Source of the DNA: DATDAW01 sp036525185
GTDB taxonomy: Bacteria; Verrucomicrobiota; Verrucomicrobiia; Chthoniobacterales; DASVRZ01
NCBI GenBank assembly: GCA_036525185.1
Contig: DATDAW010000006.1
Span: forward strand, 31,790 to 95,789
Direction of reading: 5' to 3'
Length of the DNA stretch: 64,000 bases
The translations under genes and the position numbers were made by a program. The notes under the pieces are model-generated. The model searched no databases. It was not told where the DNA came from and worked only from the letters and a program-made list of their open reading frames with translations. Below, piece by piece: positions 9,339 to 18,262 of this stretch (positions are counted from its first letter, which is position 1; every line of letters starts with the position of its first letter).

Positions 9339-11870
9339 GTGCCTTCAACGCTCCTTCATTTCCCTTTGCAAGACCCTCCGCCGGACAACGGAACGTTGCT
9401 CGGCCATTTTCTCGAGTACATCGAGGGTCGGAAGCTCCAGCTTTACCCGACGCAAGAAGCAGCCATTCTGGAGTTGTATGACGAGAAAAACGTTATCCTG
9501 AATACACCGACCGGTTCCGGCAAATCGCTCGTCGCCGCAGCGCTGCATTTCAAGAGTTTCGTCCAGGGGAAAAAGTCGGTTTACACGTGTCCGATCAAGG
9601 CGCTGGTCAACGAAAAATGGCTGGCACTTTGCCGCGAATTCGGACCGGAAAACGTCGGCTTGAGCACCGGTGACGCGTCCGTCAATCGCGACGCGCCGAT
9701 CCTCTGTTGCACCGCGGAAATCCTCGCCAACATCGCCATGCGCGAAGGGTCCCGCGCCAGTGTCCGCGATGTGATCATGGACGAATTCCACTACTACGCC
9801 GACCGTGAACGTGGTGTGGCATGGCAGGTTCCGCTGCTGACTTTGCCCCAGACGCGTTTTCTTCTGATGTCCGCCACGCTCGGCGAGACAGGTTTTTTCG
9901 AGGAGGAATTGACCCGCCTCAACGGCCTCGAAACCGTGACCATTTCTTCAAAGGACCGGCCGGTTCCTCTGGAGTTTTCCTATGCCGAAACGCCGCTGGC
10001 GAGAACGCTCGAAGAACTCGTCGCTGGAGGAAAAGGGCCCGTCTATGTCGTTCACTTCACGCAACTTGAAGCGGCACGCAGCGCGCAGGATTTCATGAGC
10101 ACGAACGTCTGCACTCGTGAAGAAAAAGCGGCGATTGCGCACGCGCTGGAGGGTTTCAAGTTCAGCAGTCCATACGGCCCCGAAATCAAGAAATGGCTCC
10201 GGCATGGCATCGGGTTGCATCACGCCGGGTTGCTGCCGAAATATCGCGTGCTGGTCGAGCAATTGGCGCAGCGTGGCCTGCTGAAAGTCATCTGCGGCAC
10301 GGACACGTTGGGTGTCGGGATCAATGTGCCGATTCGCACGGTCCTTTTCACTCAACTCTGCAAATACAGCGGACAGAAAACCGGCATCCTGAGCGCGCGG
10401 GATTTTCATCAGATCGGCGGACGTGCAGGTCGCAAAGGATTCGACGACGTCGGCTGGGTGGTCGCGCAGGCGCCGGAGCATGTCATTGAAAATCAGCAGC
10501 TTGAAGAAAAGCAGGCGGGCAAGGGAAAGAAATTCGTCAGACGCAAACCACCGGAAAAGGGCTACGTGCATTGGGATAAACAGACGTTCGCACGCCTGAT
10601 CGCCGCGCCACCCGAGCGGTTGACGAGCCAGTTTCAAGTCACGCACGGCATGTTGCTCAATGTGCTCAGTCGACCGGACGACGGATGCGCGGCGATGCAG
10701 TCGCTCATCTCGCGCTGTCACGAAACGCCGAAATCGAAAAAGGCGCTCACGCGGCACGGCTGGCAGCTTTTTCGGGCACTCGTGGAGCGGAAAATTATCG
10801 AGTTCATCCCGCAAACCGCTGAGGGCGCAAAGCTACGGGTCAACGTGGAGTTGCAGGAAGATTTTTCTATGAACCAGACGTTGTCGCTTTACGTGCACGA
10901 CACGTTGCCGCTCATCGATCCGGGGGCAGCGGAATACGGGCTCGTCGTGTTGACCCTAGTCGAATCCATCCTCGAAAATCCGGATCTCATCCTGCGCAAA
11001 CAACTCGACAAAGTGAAAAGCCAGGCCCTCGCCGAAATGAAAATGCAGGGCCTCGATTTCAACCAGCGCATGGAGGAGCTCGAAAAGCTTGAGTATCCGA
11101 AACCGAACCGCGACTTCATTTACTCGACTTTCAATGCCTTTGCCGACCGGCATCCGTGGGTCGGCGAGGAAAACATCCAGCCGAAATCCATCGCCCGGGA
11201 GATGTTCGAGGAATTCCGGTCGTTTGCCGATTACATCAAGATTTATGAGCTGCAACGGGCCGAAGGCGTCCTGCTGCGCTATCTCTCGAGCGTTTACAAG
11301 GTGCTCACGCAGACTGTGCCCGACGCGGCCAAAAATGACGCTGTTCGCGAGATGGAACTCTACCTTGCCACCATGCTCCGGCAGATCGATTCCAGTTTGC
11401 TGGAGGAGTGGGAAAAGATGCGGGACCCGGACTACGTGCCACGCGATGAATCTGCGGAAATTCGTCCGCCCGGCGCGGAAGAAGCTGCCCGCGACATCAC
11501 ACGCGACACGAAGGCGTTCACCGCCGCCATCCGGAACGGCATTTTCACGTTTTTACGGGCTTATTCCGGCGGCGACTTCGAAGCCGCGCTCGCTGTTGCC
11601 GGCGAAAACTGGACCCCGGGAAGCCTCCGTCAAACACTGGACGAGTACCACGCCGGCCACCAATTCATTCGCCTCGATCCCGCCGCGCGCAACCTGCGCC
11701 ACACCTACGTCACGCCGTCCGAGAACAACCGCCACTGGCGCGTCCAGCAAATGCTAGTCGACCCCGAGGAAGTCAACGATTGGGTCGCCGAGTTCGAAGT
11801 CGACCTTGCGGAATCTCGCGCCACCGGCATCGCCGCGATGCGGCTGGTGCGTTTGGGAAGCCTGGTGTGA
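9339..11870 (+). CDS. Ski2-like DEAD/DEAH helicase with DUF3516-type C-terminus
   Basis: 843 aa superfamily 2 helicase starting at GTG. Motif I is LNTPTGSGKSLVAAALHF and motif Ia CPIKALVNEKW. Motif II is DEFHYYADRERG, a DEFH variant of DExH; motif III is MSATLGETGF; motif V GTDTLGVGINVPIRTVLFTQ; motif VI QIGGRAGRKGFDD. The roughly 400-residue C-terminal half matches my recollection of DUF3516 proteins. These are bacterial relatives of Ski2/Mtr4 and are presumed RNA helicases; substrate and partners are unknown. It is divergent from hrpA, so two RNA-helicase genes share one promoter region. Confidence 0.88.
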   Translation: MPSTLLHFPLQDPPPDNGTLLGHFLEYIEGRKLQLYPTQEAAILELYDEKNVILNTPTGSGKSLVAAALHFKSFVQGKKSVYTCPIKALVNEKWLALCREFGPENVGLSTGDASVNRDAPILCCTAEILANIAMREGSRASVRDVIMDEFHYYADRERGVAWQVPLLTLPQTRFLLMSATLGETGFFEEELTRLNGLETVTISSKDRPVPLEFSYAETPLARTLEELVAGGKGPVYVVHFTQLEAARSAQDFMSTNVCTREEKAAIAHALEGFKFSSPYGPEIKKWLRHGIGLHHAGLLPKYRVLVEQLAQRGLLKVICGTDTLGVGINVPIRTVLFTQLCKYSGQKTGILSARDFHQIGGRAGRKGFDDVGWVVAQAPEHVIENQQLEEKQAGKGKKFVRRKPPEKGYVHWDKQTFARLIAAPPERLTSQFQVTHGMLLNVLSRPDDGCAAMQSLISRCHETPKSKKALTRHGWQLFRALVERKIIEFIPQTAEGAKLRVNVELQEDFSMNQTLSLYVHDTLPLIDPGAAEYGLVVLTLVESILENPDLILRKQLDKVKSQALAEMKMQGLDFNQRMEELEKLEYPKPNRDFIYSTFNAFADRHPWVGEENIQPKSIAREMFEEFRSFADYIKIYELQRAEGVLLRYLSSVYKVLTQTVPDAAKNDAVREMELYLATMLRQIDSSLLEEWEKMRDPDYVPRDESAEIRPPGAEEAARDITRDTKAFTAAIRNGIFTFLRAYSGGDFEAALAVAGENWTPGSLRQTLDEYHAGHQFIRLDPAARNLRHTYVTPSENNRHWRVQQMLVDPEEVNDWVAEFEVDLAESRATGIAAMRLVRLGSLV

Positions 11871-11891
11871 GGGAGTGAGATCTTTTTGTAG

Positions 11892-11910
11892 GGGCGGTCA
11901 GTGACCGCCC
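11892..11910. repeat. 19-bp palindrome (GGCGGTC/GACCGCC family)
   Basis: GGGCGGTCA-G-TGACCGCCC is a perfect palindrome with 9-nt arms, preceded by TTGTAG and lying just after the helicase stop. Related sequences occur as an inverted pair at 56759-56824. It could act as a terminator hairpin, but it looks like a dispersed extragenic repeat. Confidence 0.6.
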
Positions 11911-11998
11911 AACGGACAAAACGTATTCGTATTAGAAAGGGGCCCGCTCAAGACAAAAGATCGGCTATCCGAGACCTTAGGCCGACCTGCGTCTCGAT

Positions 11999-12058
11999 GG
12001 CAAAGCCATCAAAGCCACAGCAGCCGGGGGTTGAGTCGGACGATACCCCCGGATACGA
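11999..12058 (+). repeat. REP-like palindromic element, left copy
   Basis: Contains the stem CCGGGGGT (12024-12031) / ACCCCCGG (12045-12052), preceded by GGCAAAGCCATCAAAGCC. The reverse complement of 12621-12685 matches this segment at about 27 of the first 30 positions and in the stem. The two copies therefore flank the transposase gene as inverted repeats, the expected layout for a RAYT and its cognate REP sequences. Confidence 0.75.
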
Positions 12059-12121
12059 TGCGGAAGGATCACGATCCCGGCGGGATCGCAGCCGCTTCCC
12101 ACCAAACCGAGGCCCCTCACG

Positions 12122-12565
12122 ATGTCCACGTATTTGAGTCTGCATTACCACGTCATTTTCAGCACCAAACATCGCGAGCCGTGGCTCGCACTCGAAATCC
12201 GGAGCCGGCTTCACGAATACCTCGGCGGGACCATTCTAGGACTCGGCGGCGAAACGAACGGCGTGGGAGGCGTGGCGGACCACGTTCACCTGCTAGTGAC
12301 GTTGCGTGCCACCCATTGCCTTGCGGATTTCATGAGGGAGTTGAAGAAAGCATCCTCAGTATGGGTGAAGGAAACCTTCCGCTTGCACAGCTTTGCCTGG
12401 CAGGATGGATATTGCGTCCTAACGGTTAGTCCGTCGTCGCGCTCAGCAGTCCACGATTACATTGCCCACCAGGAGGAGCATCATCGAAAACGTTCGTTTC
12501 GGGAGGAACTGACGGAAATTTTGACGAAAGCCGGGATTGATTACGATCCTAAGTACCTGGATTGA
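12122..12565 (+). CDS. REP-associated tyrosine transposase (IS200-like TnpA, RAYT)
   Basis: 147 aa single-domain Y1 (HUH) transposase that nicks single-stranded DNA at hairpin ends. Visible: the N-terminal strand YLSLHYHVIFSTKHR, the HUH metal-binding motif HVHLL near residue 60, and the C-terminal helix HDYIAHQEEHHRKRSF with the putative catalytic Tyr near residue 117. The ORF is intact. It lies between two inverted palindromic elements (11999-12058 and 12621-12685), and no second transposase or accessory gene is present. This fits a domesticated RAYT that mobilises REP sequences better than a full IS200/IS605 element. Confidence 0.9.
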   Translation: MSTYLSLHYHVIFSTKHREPWLALEIRSRLHEYLGGTILGLGGETNGVGGVADHVHLLVTLRATHCLADFMRELKKASSVWVKETFRLHSFAWQDGYCVLTVSPSSRSAVHDYIAHQEEHHRKRSFREELTEILTKAGIDYDPKYLD

Positions 12566-12620
12566 ACCCGCGACGCCTTCGGCTGCGATCCCTCCGCGAT
12601 CGAGCGATTTTTCACATGCT

Positions 12621-12685
12621 ATCCGGGGGTATCTCCCGCCAAGGCGGGATCAACCCCCGGCTGCTGCGGCTTCGATGGCTTCGCC
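12621..12685 (-). repeat. REP-like palindromic element, right (inverted) copy
   Basis: Stem CCGGGGGT (12623-12630) / ACCCCCGG (12653-12660) enclosing a second hairpin TCCCGCC-AA-GGCGGGA, followed by CTGCTGCGGCTTCGATGG. It is the inverted counterpart of 11999-12058 across the transposase gene. The inner hairpin is missing from the left copy. Confidence 0.75.
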
Positions 12686-12766
12686 ATCCGCTCTCCTGCT
12701 GACCTACGAGTGTCAAACCGGGCGGCGAGGTGATAAGCACCGCTTGCCAACGGATCGTTATCACGG

Positions 12767-12906
12767 GATCGCAGCCCGCTTCCCACCCAAGCCGAGAGTC
12801 TCACAATGTCCGTGTAATCTGGGTCTGCCTTTGCGGCGTCATTTTCAGCACCAAACGTGGCGTCAGCATCACGAATAACTGGGCGGGGACCATTCTGGAA
12901 GTGGGC
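12767..12906 (+). pseudogene. Decayed second copy of the transposase 5' region
   Basis: This stretch repeats the leader and first 40 or so codons of the intact transposase at 12122. GGGATCGCAGCC-GCTTCCCACC, the ATGTCC start, CGTCATTTTCAGCACCAAAC and GGGACCATTCT all recur in order, with substitutions and indels between them. The copy meets a stop after three codons (ATGTCCGTGTAA) and lacks the HUH motif. It is a non-functional remnant, evidence that the element was once present twice here. Confidence 0.7.
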
Positions 12907-12963
12907 TTCGCGCAAAAAGGTTGCACGGCGGCCGCATCGGCGTAATCTCGCGCCCCCTTTTCA

Positions 12964-15720
12964 ATGTCCATGGATCAACCAATTGCCGGTCAACGATGGG
13001 TCAGCGACAGCGAACCTGAGCTGGGTCTCGGGATCATTCTCAAAGCGGAGTTCGGGCGCGTGGAAGTGTTTTTCCCTGCTGCCAGTGAACATCGGCTCTA
13101 TGCAATTTCTTCCGCGCCGCTGCGGCGTGTGCGGTTTAACGCGGGGGATCCTATCAAAACCCATGACGGCGCAAATTTGGTCGTCGTCACCGTGGACGAC
13201 CGTGCCGGCCTGCTCGTTTATCGCACCGCCGAACGGGAAGTGGCCGAGGCGGAATTATCCGATACGATCAGTTTTAGCAAACCAGAGGACCGACTTCTTG
13301 GCGGTCAGGTGGATGAGCTTGCAACCTTCGATTTACGAGTCGAGGCGCTGCATCGCCGGAGCCAGAACCGACAATCGCCGGCACGTGGATTTGTGGGTGG
13401 CCGCGTGGATCTCATTCCGCACCAAATGTTTATCGCCGGGGAAGTGGCTTCGCGTCTCGTTCCGCGAGTGTTGCTGGCGGACGAAGTGGGTCTGGGGAAA
13501 ACCATCGAAGCGGGCTTGATTCTGCACCGTTTACATCTGACGGGCCGGGCAGAACGCGTGCTGATTCTCGTGCCCGAACCGCTCATTCATCAGTGGTTCG
13601 TGGAAATGCTGCGCCGGTTCAATTTGCTTTTCAGCATTTTCGACGAGGAACGCTGCGAATCTATCGAGCTGCATAATCCGGCAGCGAATCCTTTTCTGGA
13701 CAGCCAACTGGTGATTTGCAGTGTTGCGTTTCTGGCGGGCAATCCAGTGCGGACAGAACAGGTGCTACAGGCGGGCTGGGATTTGCTGGTAGCGGACGAA
13801 GCGCATCACCTCGAATGGAGCCTGGAGTCCGGTAACAAGGAGAACGTGAGCCCCCAATATGCTCTTGTCGAGGCACTTGCAAAACAGACCTCCGGCCTGT
13901 TGCTCCTTACTGCCACGCCGCAACAACTGGGACCGGAAGGCCACTTCGCACGGTTGCGTCTGCTCGATCCGGATCGTTACGCGGATCTCGCAAAGTTTCT
14001 GGACGAGTCAGAACATTATGAGCAAGTCGCAAGCGCCATTGACCGGTTGACACTGGGAAAACCGCTCACGGAGCTCGATTGTGAGCTTTTCAGTAAGAAA
14101 GCGAGACGGATTCGCCGTCAAAGTGAGGACTTGGCTGGTGGTAATGAAGCGGCGCGACCGCGCCTGACTTCCATGCTGCTCGACGAATTTGGCACGGGCC
14201 GGGTAATGTTTCGAAACACCCGCGCAGCGCTTTCCGGTTTTCCCGAACGCAAGGCGCTCCTTGCGCCTCTGGTTGCCGGAAAAGACGCCGATGCGACCGG
14301 CTTGAAGGTGAAATGGCTCGCTAGTCTGCTGAAAAAACTGCGCGACGCTAAAGTTCTCTGCATTTGTGCGACGCGCGAGTTGGCTGAAGAGGTTTCCGAA
14401 CGGCTGCAGAGAGAAGTGAACGTTGCTGTCGGCCTTTTTCATGAAGGCTTTACGCTGCTTCAACGGGACCGGAATGCAGCCTTCTTTGCGGAGGAGGAAG
14501 GCGCGCGAATTCTCATTTGTTCGGAGATTGGCAGCGAGGGACGCAATTTCCAGTTCGCCCATCATCTCGTCCTTTTCGATCTGCCGTCGAATCCTGAATT
14601 GCTTGAGCAACGCATCGGGCGGCTTGACCGCATTGGCCAGTCTGCGACGATCCAGATTCATGTGCCGTATTTGAGCGGCACGGAGTCAGAAGTGCTGGCA
14701 CGCTGGTATCATGAAGGCCTGAATGCGTTCGAAAAAAACGTCCACGGCGCAACGGAGATCGTCCGCACCCTGGAAAAGGATCTCTCCGCGTTGCAAAAAA
14801 AATCCACGCCTGCAAGACTCGAAAAACTTCTCGCCCGCACACGCGAGCTCTCCGGCAAAGTGGCGAAGAAACTGGAAAAAGGCCACGATCGCCTCCTGGA
14901 GTTGAATTCCTTCAAGCGCGATCCGTCGGAGCGTTTGATCCAGCAGATTCGCGGCCTTGATGCAGAAGGGCCGTTCGAGGAATTCTTTGTCCGTGTCCTC
15001 GACCATTTCGGCATTCAGGTCGAAGAACTTGCCGACCGCACGTATCTCCTCAAGCCGGGTCAAATGATCACCGACGCCTTCCCGTCGTTGCCAGAAGAGG
15101 GGATGTCGGTCACGTTCGACCGGACGCGGGCGCTAAGTAGGGAGGATCTTGGTTTCCTCACGGTGGACCATCCGCTCGTACGAAGTGCGTGGGACCTTCT
15201 TCTCGGCTCCGAATCAGGCAACTCCGCGTTCGGAATTTGGAAAACCCCAGGCGCCGAAGCGATCCTGCTGGAGATTTATGCGGTAGCCGAATGCGTCGCG
15301 CCAGCCGCGCTGCACGTGGACCGTTTTCTTCCGGCCACGCCCATCCGCGTGGTGGTCGATCACGCATTGACCGATCACTCGGGAGAAGCGGCGCTGCTCT
15401 CCGCGAAGCTGGAAAAAGGGGACATTTTCCGCCTGCTCGACCGGGGGGCCGTAAAGAAAAAACTACTCCCGACGATGCTTGAGAAAGCGCAAACACTCGC
15501 CGCTGAGAAAATGAAAACCATCGTCGAGAGCGCTGCCGCGACAATGACTGCGCAACTCAAGGACGAGATCGAACGGCTGGAAGACCTTCGGCAAATCAAC
15601 GACCACGTTCGCCCCGACGAAATCGCTGCCATCCGCCAGCAGCAAAAGGACCTGCGAACCGCCATCACCGCGGCCCGCCCACGTCTCGATGCGCTGCGTT
15701 TGATCTTCCGGATTCCTTGA
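12964..15720 (+). CDS. rapA: RapA-type SNF2 ATPase (RNA polymerase recycling factor)
   Basis: 918 aa SWI2/SNF2 translocase; E. coli RapA is 968 aa. RapA binds RNA polymerase core and promotes its release and recycling. The N-terminal 90 residues (GQRWVSDSEPELGLGIIL) match the RapA Tudor-like domains. Motif I is LLADEVGLGKTIEAGLIL, motif II VADEAHHLEWS, motif III LLTATPQQLGPEGHFARLRL, and motif VI EQRIGRLDRIGQSATIQIHV. The C-terminal third (spacer, Rpd and coiled-coil segments) is RapA-like, with EKAQTLAAEKMKTIVESAAA near the end. The ATG at 12964 is followed two codons later by another Met, either of which may be used. Confidence 0.92.
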   Translation: MSMDQPIAGQRWVSDSEPELGLGIILKAEFGRVEVFFPAASEHRLYAISSAPLRRVRFNAGDPIKTHDGANLVVVTVDDRAGLLVYRTAEREVAEAELSDTISFSKPEDRLLGGQVDELATFDLRVEALHRRSQNRQSPARGFVGGRVDLIPHQMFIAGEVASRLVPRVLLADEVGLGKTIEAGLILHRLHLTGRAERVLILVPEPLIHQWFVEMLRRFNLLFSIFDEERCESIELHNPAANPFLDSQLVICSVAFLAGNPVRTEQVLQAGWDLLVADEAHHLEWSLESGNKENVSPQYALVEALAKQTSGLLLLTATPQQLGPEGHFARLRLLDPDRYADLAKFLDESEHYEQVASAIDRLTLGKPLTELDCELFSKKARRIRRQSEDLAGGNEAARPRLTSMLLDEFGTGRVMFRNTRAALSGFPERKALLAPLVAGKDADATGLKVKWLASLLKKLRDAKVLCICATRELAEEVSERLQREVNVAVGLFHEGFTLLQRDRNAAFFAEEEGARILICSEIGSEGRNFQFAHHLVLFDLPSNPELLEQRIGRLDRIGQSATIQIHVPYLSGTESEVLARWYHEGLNAFEKNVHGATEIVRTLEKDLSALQKKSTPARLEKLLARTRELSGKVAKKLEKGHDRLLELNSFKRDPSERLIQQIRGLDAEGPFEEFFVRVLDHFGIQVEELADRTYLLKPGQMITDAFPSLPEEGMSVTFDRTRALSREDLGFLTVDHPLVRSAWDLLLGSESGNSAFGIWKTPGAEAILLEIYAVAECVAPAALHVDRFLPATPIRVVVDHALTDHSGEAALLSAKLEKGDIFRLLDRGAVKKKLLPTMLEKAQTLAAEKMKTIVESAAATMTAQLKDEIERLEDLRQINDHVRPDEIAAIRQQQKDLRTAITAARPRLDALRLIFRIP

Positions 15721-15736
15721 CGAGAGAGTCGGCCGG

Positions 15737-15916
15737 TTACGAGACTCCTTTGGCCGGGTCTCCGTTGGAAGTGGACCCAGCAGGTTCCGTCGTTTCAGAC
15801 GACTCCGCCGGTGTGGCAGTTGCGTTCTCCAGTTTTCGGCGCTTTTTCTCTTCCTTTTTCGCCTTTTTTTCCAGGTCTCGCCTGCGCTTTTCGAATTGAT
15901 AGTTTGGTTTTGCCAT
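15737..15916 (-). CDS. Short basic conserved protein, 59 aa
   Basis: A very basic N-terminal half (MAKPNYQFEKRRRDLEKK, then Lys/Glu/Arg repeats) and an acidic/Ser/Thr tail. The N-terminus MAKPNYxFEKRxR matches a small protein common in many bacteria, where it is annotated as conserved hypothetical. The charged first 30 residues should form a single alpha helix; nucleic-acid or ribosome association is only a guess. It is easily missed because of its length and because the opposite strand is also open. It converges with rapA, 16 bp from the rapA stop. Confidence 0.72.
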   Translation of the reverse strand: MAKPNYQFEKRRRDLEKKAKKEEKKRRKLENATATPAESSETTEPAGSTSNGDPAKGVS

Positions 15917-15941
15917 AATGCGGATTTTGGCGGCTGAAAGC

Positions 15942-16319
15942 TTAAGACGGCGCCTGGGTCATCGAAGGTTTGACTGTTGCGGCTGGACGGCCTGGTGGGC
16001 GGCTATGCGTGCCGGCTGCGAACTTTGCATTCAAATCGGCAGCTGTGGCCAGGAAGTTCGCGAGAGCCGTAGTGACACCGGTATATTTCTTCCCGACCTT
16101 TGTGACAAACCCTGCATGGACGAGGTTTTGCAGTTTTTCGTAGGCACGCAGTCGCAGCATTTCCTCACCGCCGCTTGCGGCATTGCGGGCGCGAAGATTG
16201 GCGTGGACGAGGGAGAACAGTGACTTGAATTCGAACGACGCCTTGGTGGAAAGAATGGTGGCAAGCTCTTCAACAACGTGGTCCGGGCCGCGTCGCGAAA
16301 ATCCGTAAGTGGTTTTCAT
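15942..16319 (-). CDS. Hypothetical protein, 125 aa, possible winged-helix fold
   Basis: Small basic protein starting MKTTYGFSRRGPDHVVEELA. The centre (EEMLRLRAYEKLQNLVHAGF then VTKVGKKYTG) has the helix-turn-helix plus beta-wing pattern of winged-helix DNA-binding folds, and the last 30 residues are low complexity (SRPPGRPAATVKPS). No family is recognised with certainty. It is transcribed in the same direction as the 59-aa gene 26 bp downstream. The 170 bp upstream separate it from the kdp operon end. Confidence 0.6.
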   Translation of the reverse strand: MKTTYGFSRRGPDHVVEELATILSTKASFEFKSLFSLVHANLRARNAASGGEEMLRLRAYEKLQNLVHAGFVTKVGKKYTGVTTALANFLATAADLNAKFAAGTHSRPPGRPAATVKPSMTQAPS

Positions 16320-16491
16320 TGCGGCTACGATAACCCGGATTCGGTCACAAAACTGCCACGAAGTTCATTTTTCCGGTGACGTGCGCATGACGTTGCATTC
16401 CTGGGTTGCCGGTTCTGTATCCCGCAGAGGTCGCCTGACAGGCCCGCCAGGGCGATCGCGCTCCCGCGTTCTTGCGCGTGTCGAGCCCTCT

Positions 16492-17625
16492 TTATACCAC
16501 GATCAAGTCAACGTCTGGCAGGGCTTCAAGCAGCTTTTCGTGGAGCGTCATCTTGAACAAGCGCTTAATCCTTCGTTTCCCCGGCCGCCCGACGACGACA
16601 TGCGTGATCCCGTATTCCCGAGAAAATGAGATGAGCGCCTGGGCGATGTCCTCGCCTTTCATGGAAAAAACAAGGCCGCCCATTTTCTGCGCTGTCTCCA
16701 ATGTGTCATTCAGACGTCGCTGGGCTTCCGCATCGATGCGGATCGCGGATTCCGCCGGGGTGCGGACATAAACAGCATACCACTGTGCGTTGAGCTGCGA
16801 GGCGAGGCGGGCGGTTTTGCGCAGGAGACGTCCCGGATCCGGACCACGGCTACTGATCGCCACCATTACCTGGCCGAGGGCGCTCGTATTTTTACCGATT
16901 TCGTCCTGCTCACGCTGCTGGCGGTCGAGATAGTTCGCCGTCTCGCTCAGCGTCATCTCCCGAAGACGCGTGAGGTTCCTTTCCGTAAAAAAATTGGCAA
17001 GCGCCGTTTCGATGCGTTCCTTGGGATAAATTTTCCCAGCCTCCAAGCGCTCCTGCAAATCCTCCGCGGGAAGATCAATGTTCACAATCTGGTCCGCCTT
17101 CGCGACGACTTCATCCGGCACGCGCTCCTTCACCCGCACGCCGGTGGCCTCTTCGACCAGGTTGTAAAGGGATTCCAGGTGCTGAATATTTACCGTGCTG
17201 ATGACGTTAATGCCCGCGCGGAGCAAATCTTCGATATCTTCGTAGCGTTTGCGATTTTTACTATCGGGCGCATTCGTGTGTGCGAGTTCATCGACCAGCG
17301 CGACTGTGGGCTTGCGGGCAATGACGGCGTCCACGTCCATCTCTTTGAGCGTAATGCCGTGGTAAGTGGCAAGCCGTGGCGGGACAATTTCCAGGTCACC
17401 GATTTGTGCGGCGGTTTCCGGGCGGTCATGCGGTTCGACGTATCCGATAACGACGTCCACGCCGCGTTCTCTGAGGCGACGCCCTTCGTTGAGCATAGCG
17501 TAGGTCTTACCCACGCCCGCACACGGACCGAGATAGATCTTCAATTTTCCAGCCTGTTGCTGGCGTATGATTTGGAGAAAATCATCGGCACTGGGCCTTG
17601 CAGGCAGCTCGGTTTCGGAGTGCAT
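16492..17625 (-). CDS. kdpD: KdpD N-terminal sensor domain protein (no kinase)
   Basis: 377 aa, against about 890 for full KdpD. It contains only the cytoplasmic KdpD domain (Walker A GPCAGVGKTYAML, Walker B VALVDELAHTNAP) and the universal-stress-protein-like domain (from QVMVAISSRGPDPGRLLRKT), ending LPDVDLIVV just where the first membrane helix would begin. The transmembrane, GAF and histidine-kinase parts are absent and no remnant follows. Start at the ATG at 17625, 25 nt after kdpC. Such stand-alone KdpD sensors are known in other bacteria. Here it is the last gene of the kdp operon and presumably senses K+, c-di-AMP or ATP for a partner. Confidence 0.9.
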   Translation of the reverse strand: MHSETELPARPSADDFLQIIRQQQAGKLKIYLGPCAGVGKTYAMLNEGRRLRERGVDVVIGYVEPHDRPETAAQIGDLEIVPPRLATYHGITLKEMDVDAVIARKPTVALVDELAHTNAPDSKNRKRYEDIEDLLRAGINVISTVNIQHLESLYNLVEEATGVRVKERVPDEVVAKADQIVNIDLPAEDLQERLEAGKIYPKERIETALANFFTERNLTRLREMTLSETANYLDRQQREQDEIGKNTSALGQVMVAISSRGPDPGRLLRKTARLASQLNAQWYAVYVRTPAESAIRIDAEAQRRLNDTLETAQKMGGLVFSMKGEDIAQALISFSREYGITHVVVGRPGKRRIKRLFKMTLHEKLLEALPDVDLIVV

Positions 17626-17650
17626 GGCGGAATGATGAATGAAACGGCGG

Positions 17651-18244
17651 TTATTTTGGTGCCAGTTTGTCGAGGGAAAGATTGAGCTGCAGGACATTTA
17701 CGCCGGGTTCGCCGAAAATGCCCAACGACCGGCGCGCTGTGGCTTTGTCGATTTCGACTTTCACGGTTTCCGGTGGCAGCCCTCGTTCCCTGGCTACACG
17801 CGGAGTTTGGAGGAGGGCATTCTTGATGCTGATATGCGGGTCGAGACCGCTGCCGCTGGCGGTAACGGCGTCGCCGGGGACCAACGCATCAGCGGCGAGG
17901 CCGTTTTCGGCGCGATACGTCGCGACGCGTTCTTTGACGGCATCAATGAATTTCTGCGAAGTCGGCCCGAGGTTTGAGCCGCTCGAGTTGGCGGCGTCAT
18001 AGCCTAGGGCTCCCGCAGCCGACGGGCGTGGATGAAAGTATTTCGCTCCGTAAAAATTCTGGCCGAGCAACTCGGAACCGATGATTTTTCGTTCCCCGCT
18101 TTCAATGAGGCTGCCGTTGGCCTGGTGTGGAAAAAGCAGCTGACCCGCGCCCCAGATGAGAGCTGGGTAAATGCCGCAGAGGCCGATGGCAAAAACGATC
18201 GTTGCCAGGATCGACGTGGTGAGTTCTTTGAAGATGGTTTTCAT
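17651..18244 (-). CDS. kdpC: Potassium-transporting ATPase subunit C, KdpC
   Basis: 197 aa, one N-terminal transmembrane helix (TTSILATIVFAIGLCGIYPA) and a periplasmic domain. It contains FYGAKYFHPRPSAAG, SGSNLGPTSQKFIDAVKERV and GDAVTASGSGLDPHISIKNA, all hallmarks of KdpC, the subunit that stabilises the KdpFABC complex and promotes nucleotide binding. It lies 18 nt after kdpB. Confidence 0.97.
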   Translation of the reverse strand: MKTIFKELTTSILATIVFAIGLCGIYPALIWGAGQLLFPHQANGSLIESGERKIIGSELLGQNFYGAKYFHPRPSAAGALGYDAANSSGSNLGPTSQKFIDAVKERVATYRAENGLAADALVPGDAVTASGSGLDPHISIKNALLQTPRVARERGLPPETVKVEIDKATARRSLGIFGEPGVNVLQLNLSLDKLAPK

Positions 18245-18262
18245 GGATTCGTTGGTATGGGA

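Noticed and set aside
9948..10814. 288-aa minus-strand ORF inside the Ski2-like helicase
   Set aside because: Opposite helicase motifs V and VI, no family features.
16410..16480. GC-rich hairpin TCGCC...GGGCGA after the kdp operon as a terminator
   Set aside because: Short imperfect stem, no T-run; not better than background in this GC-rich DNA.
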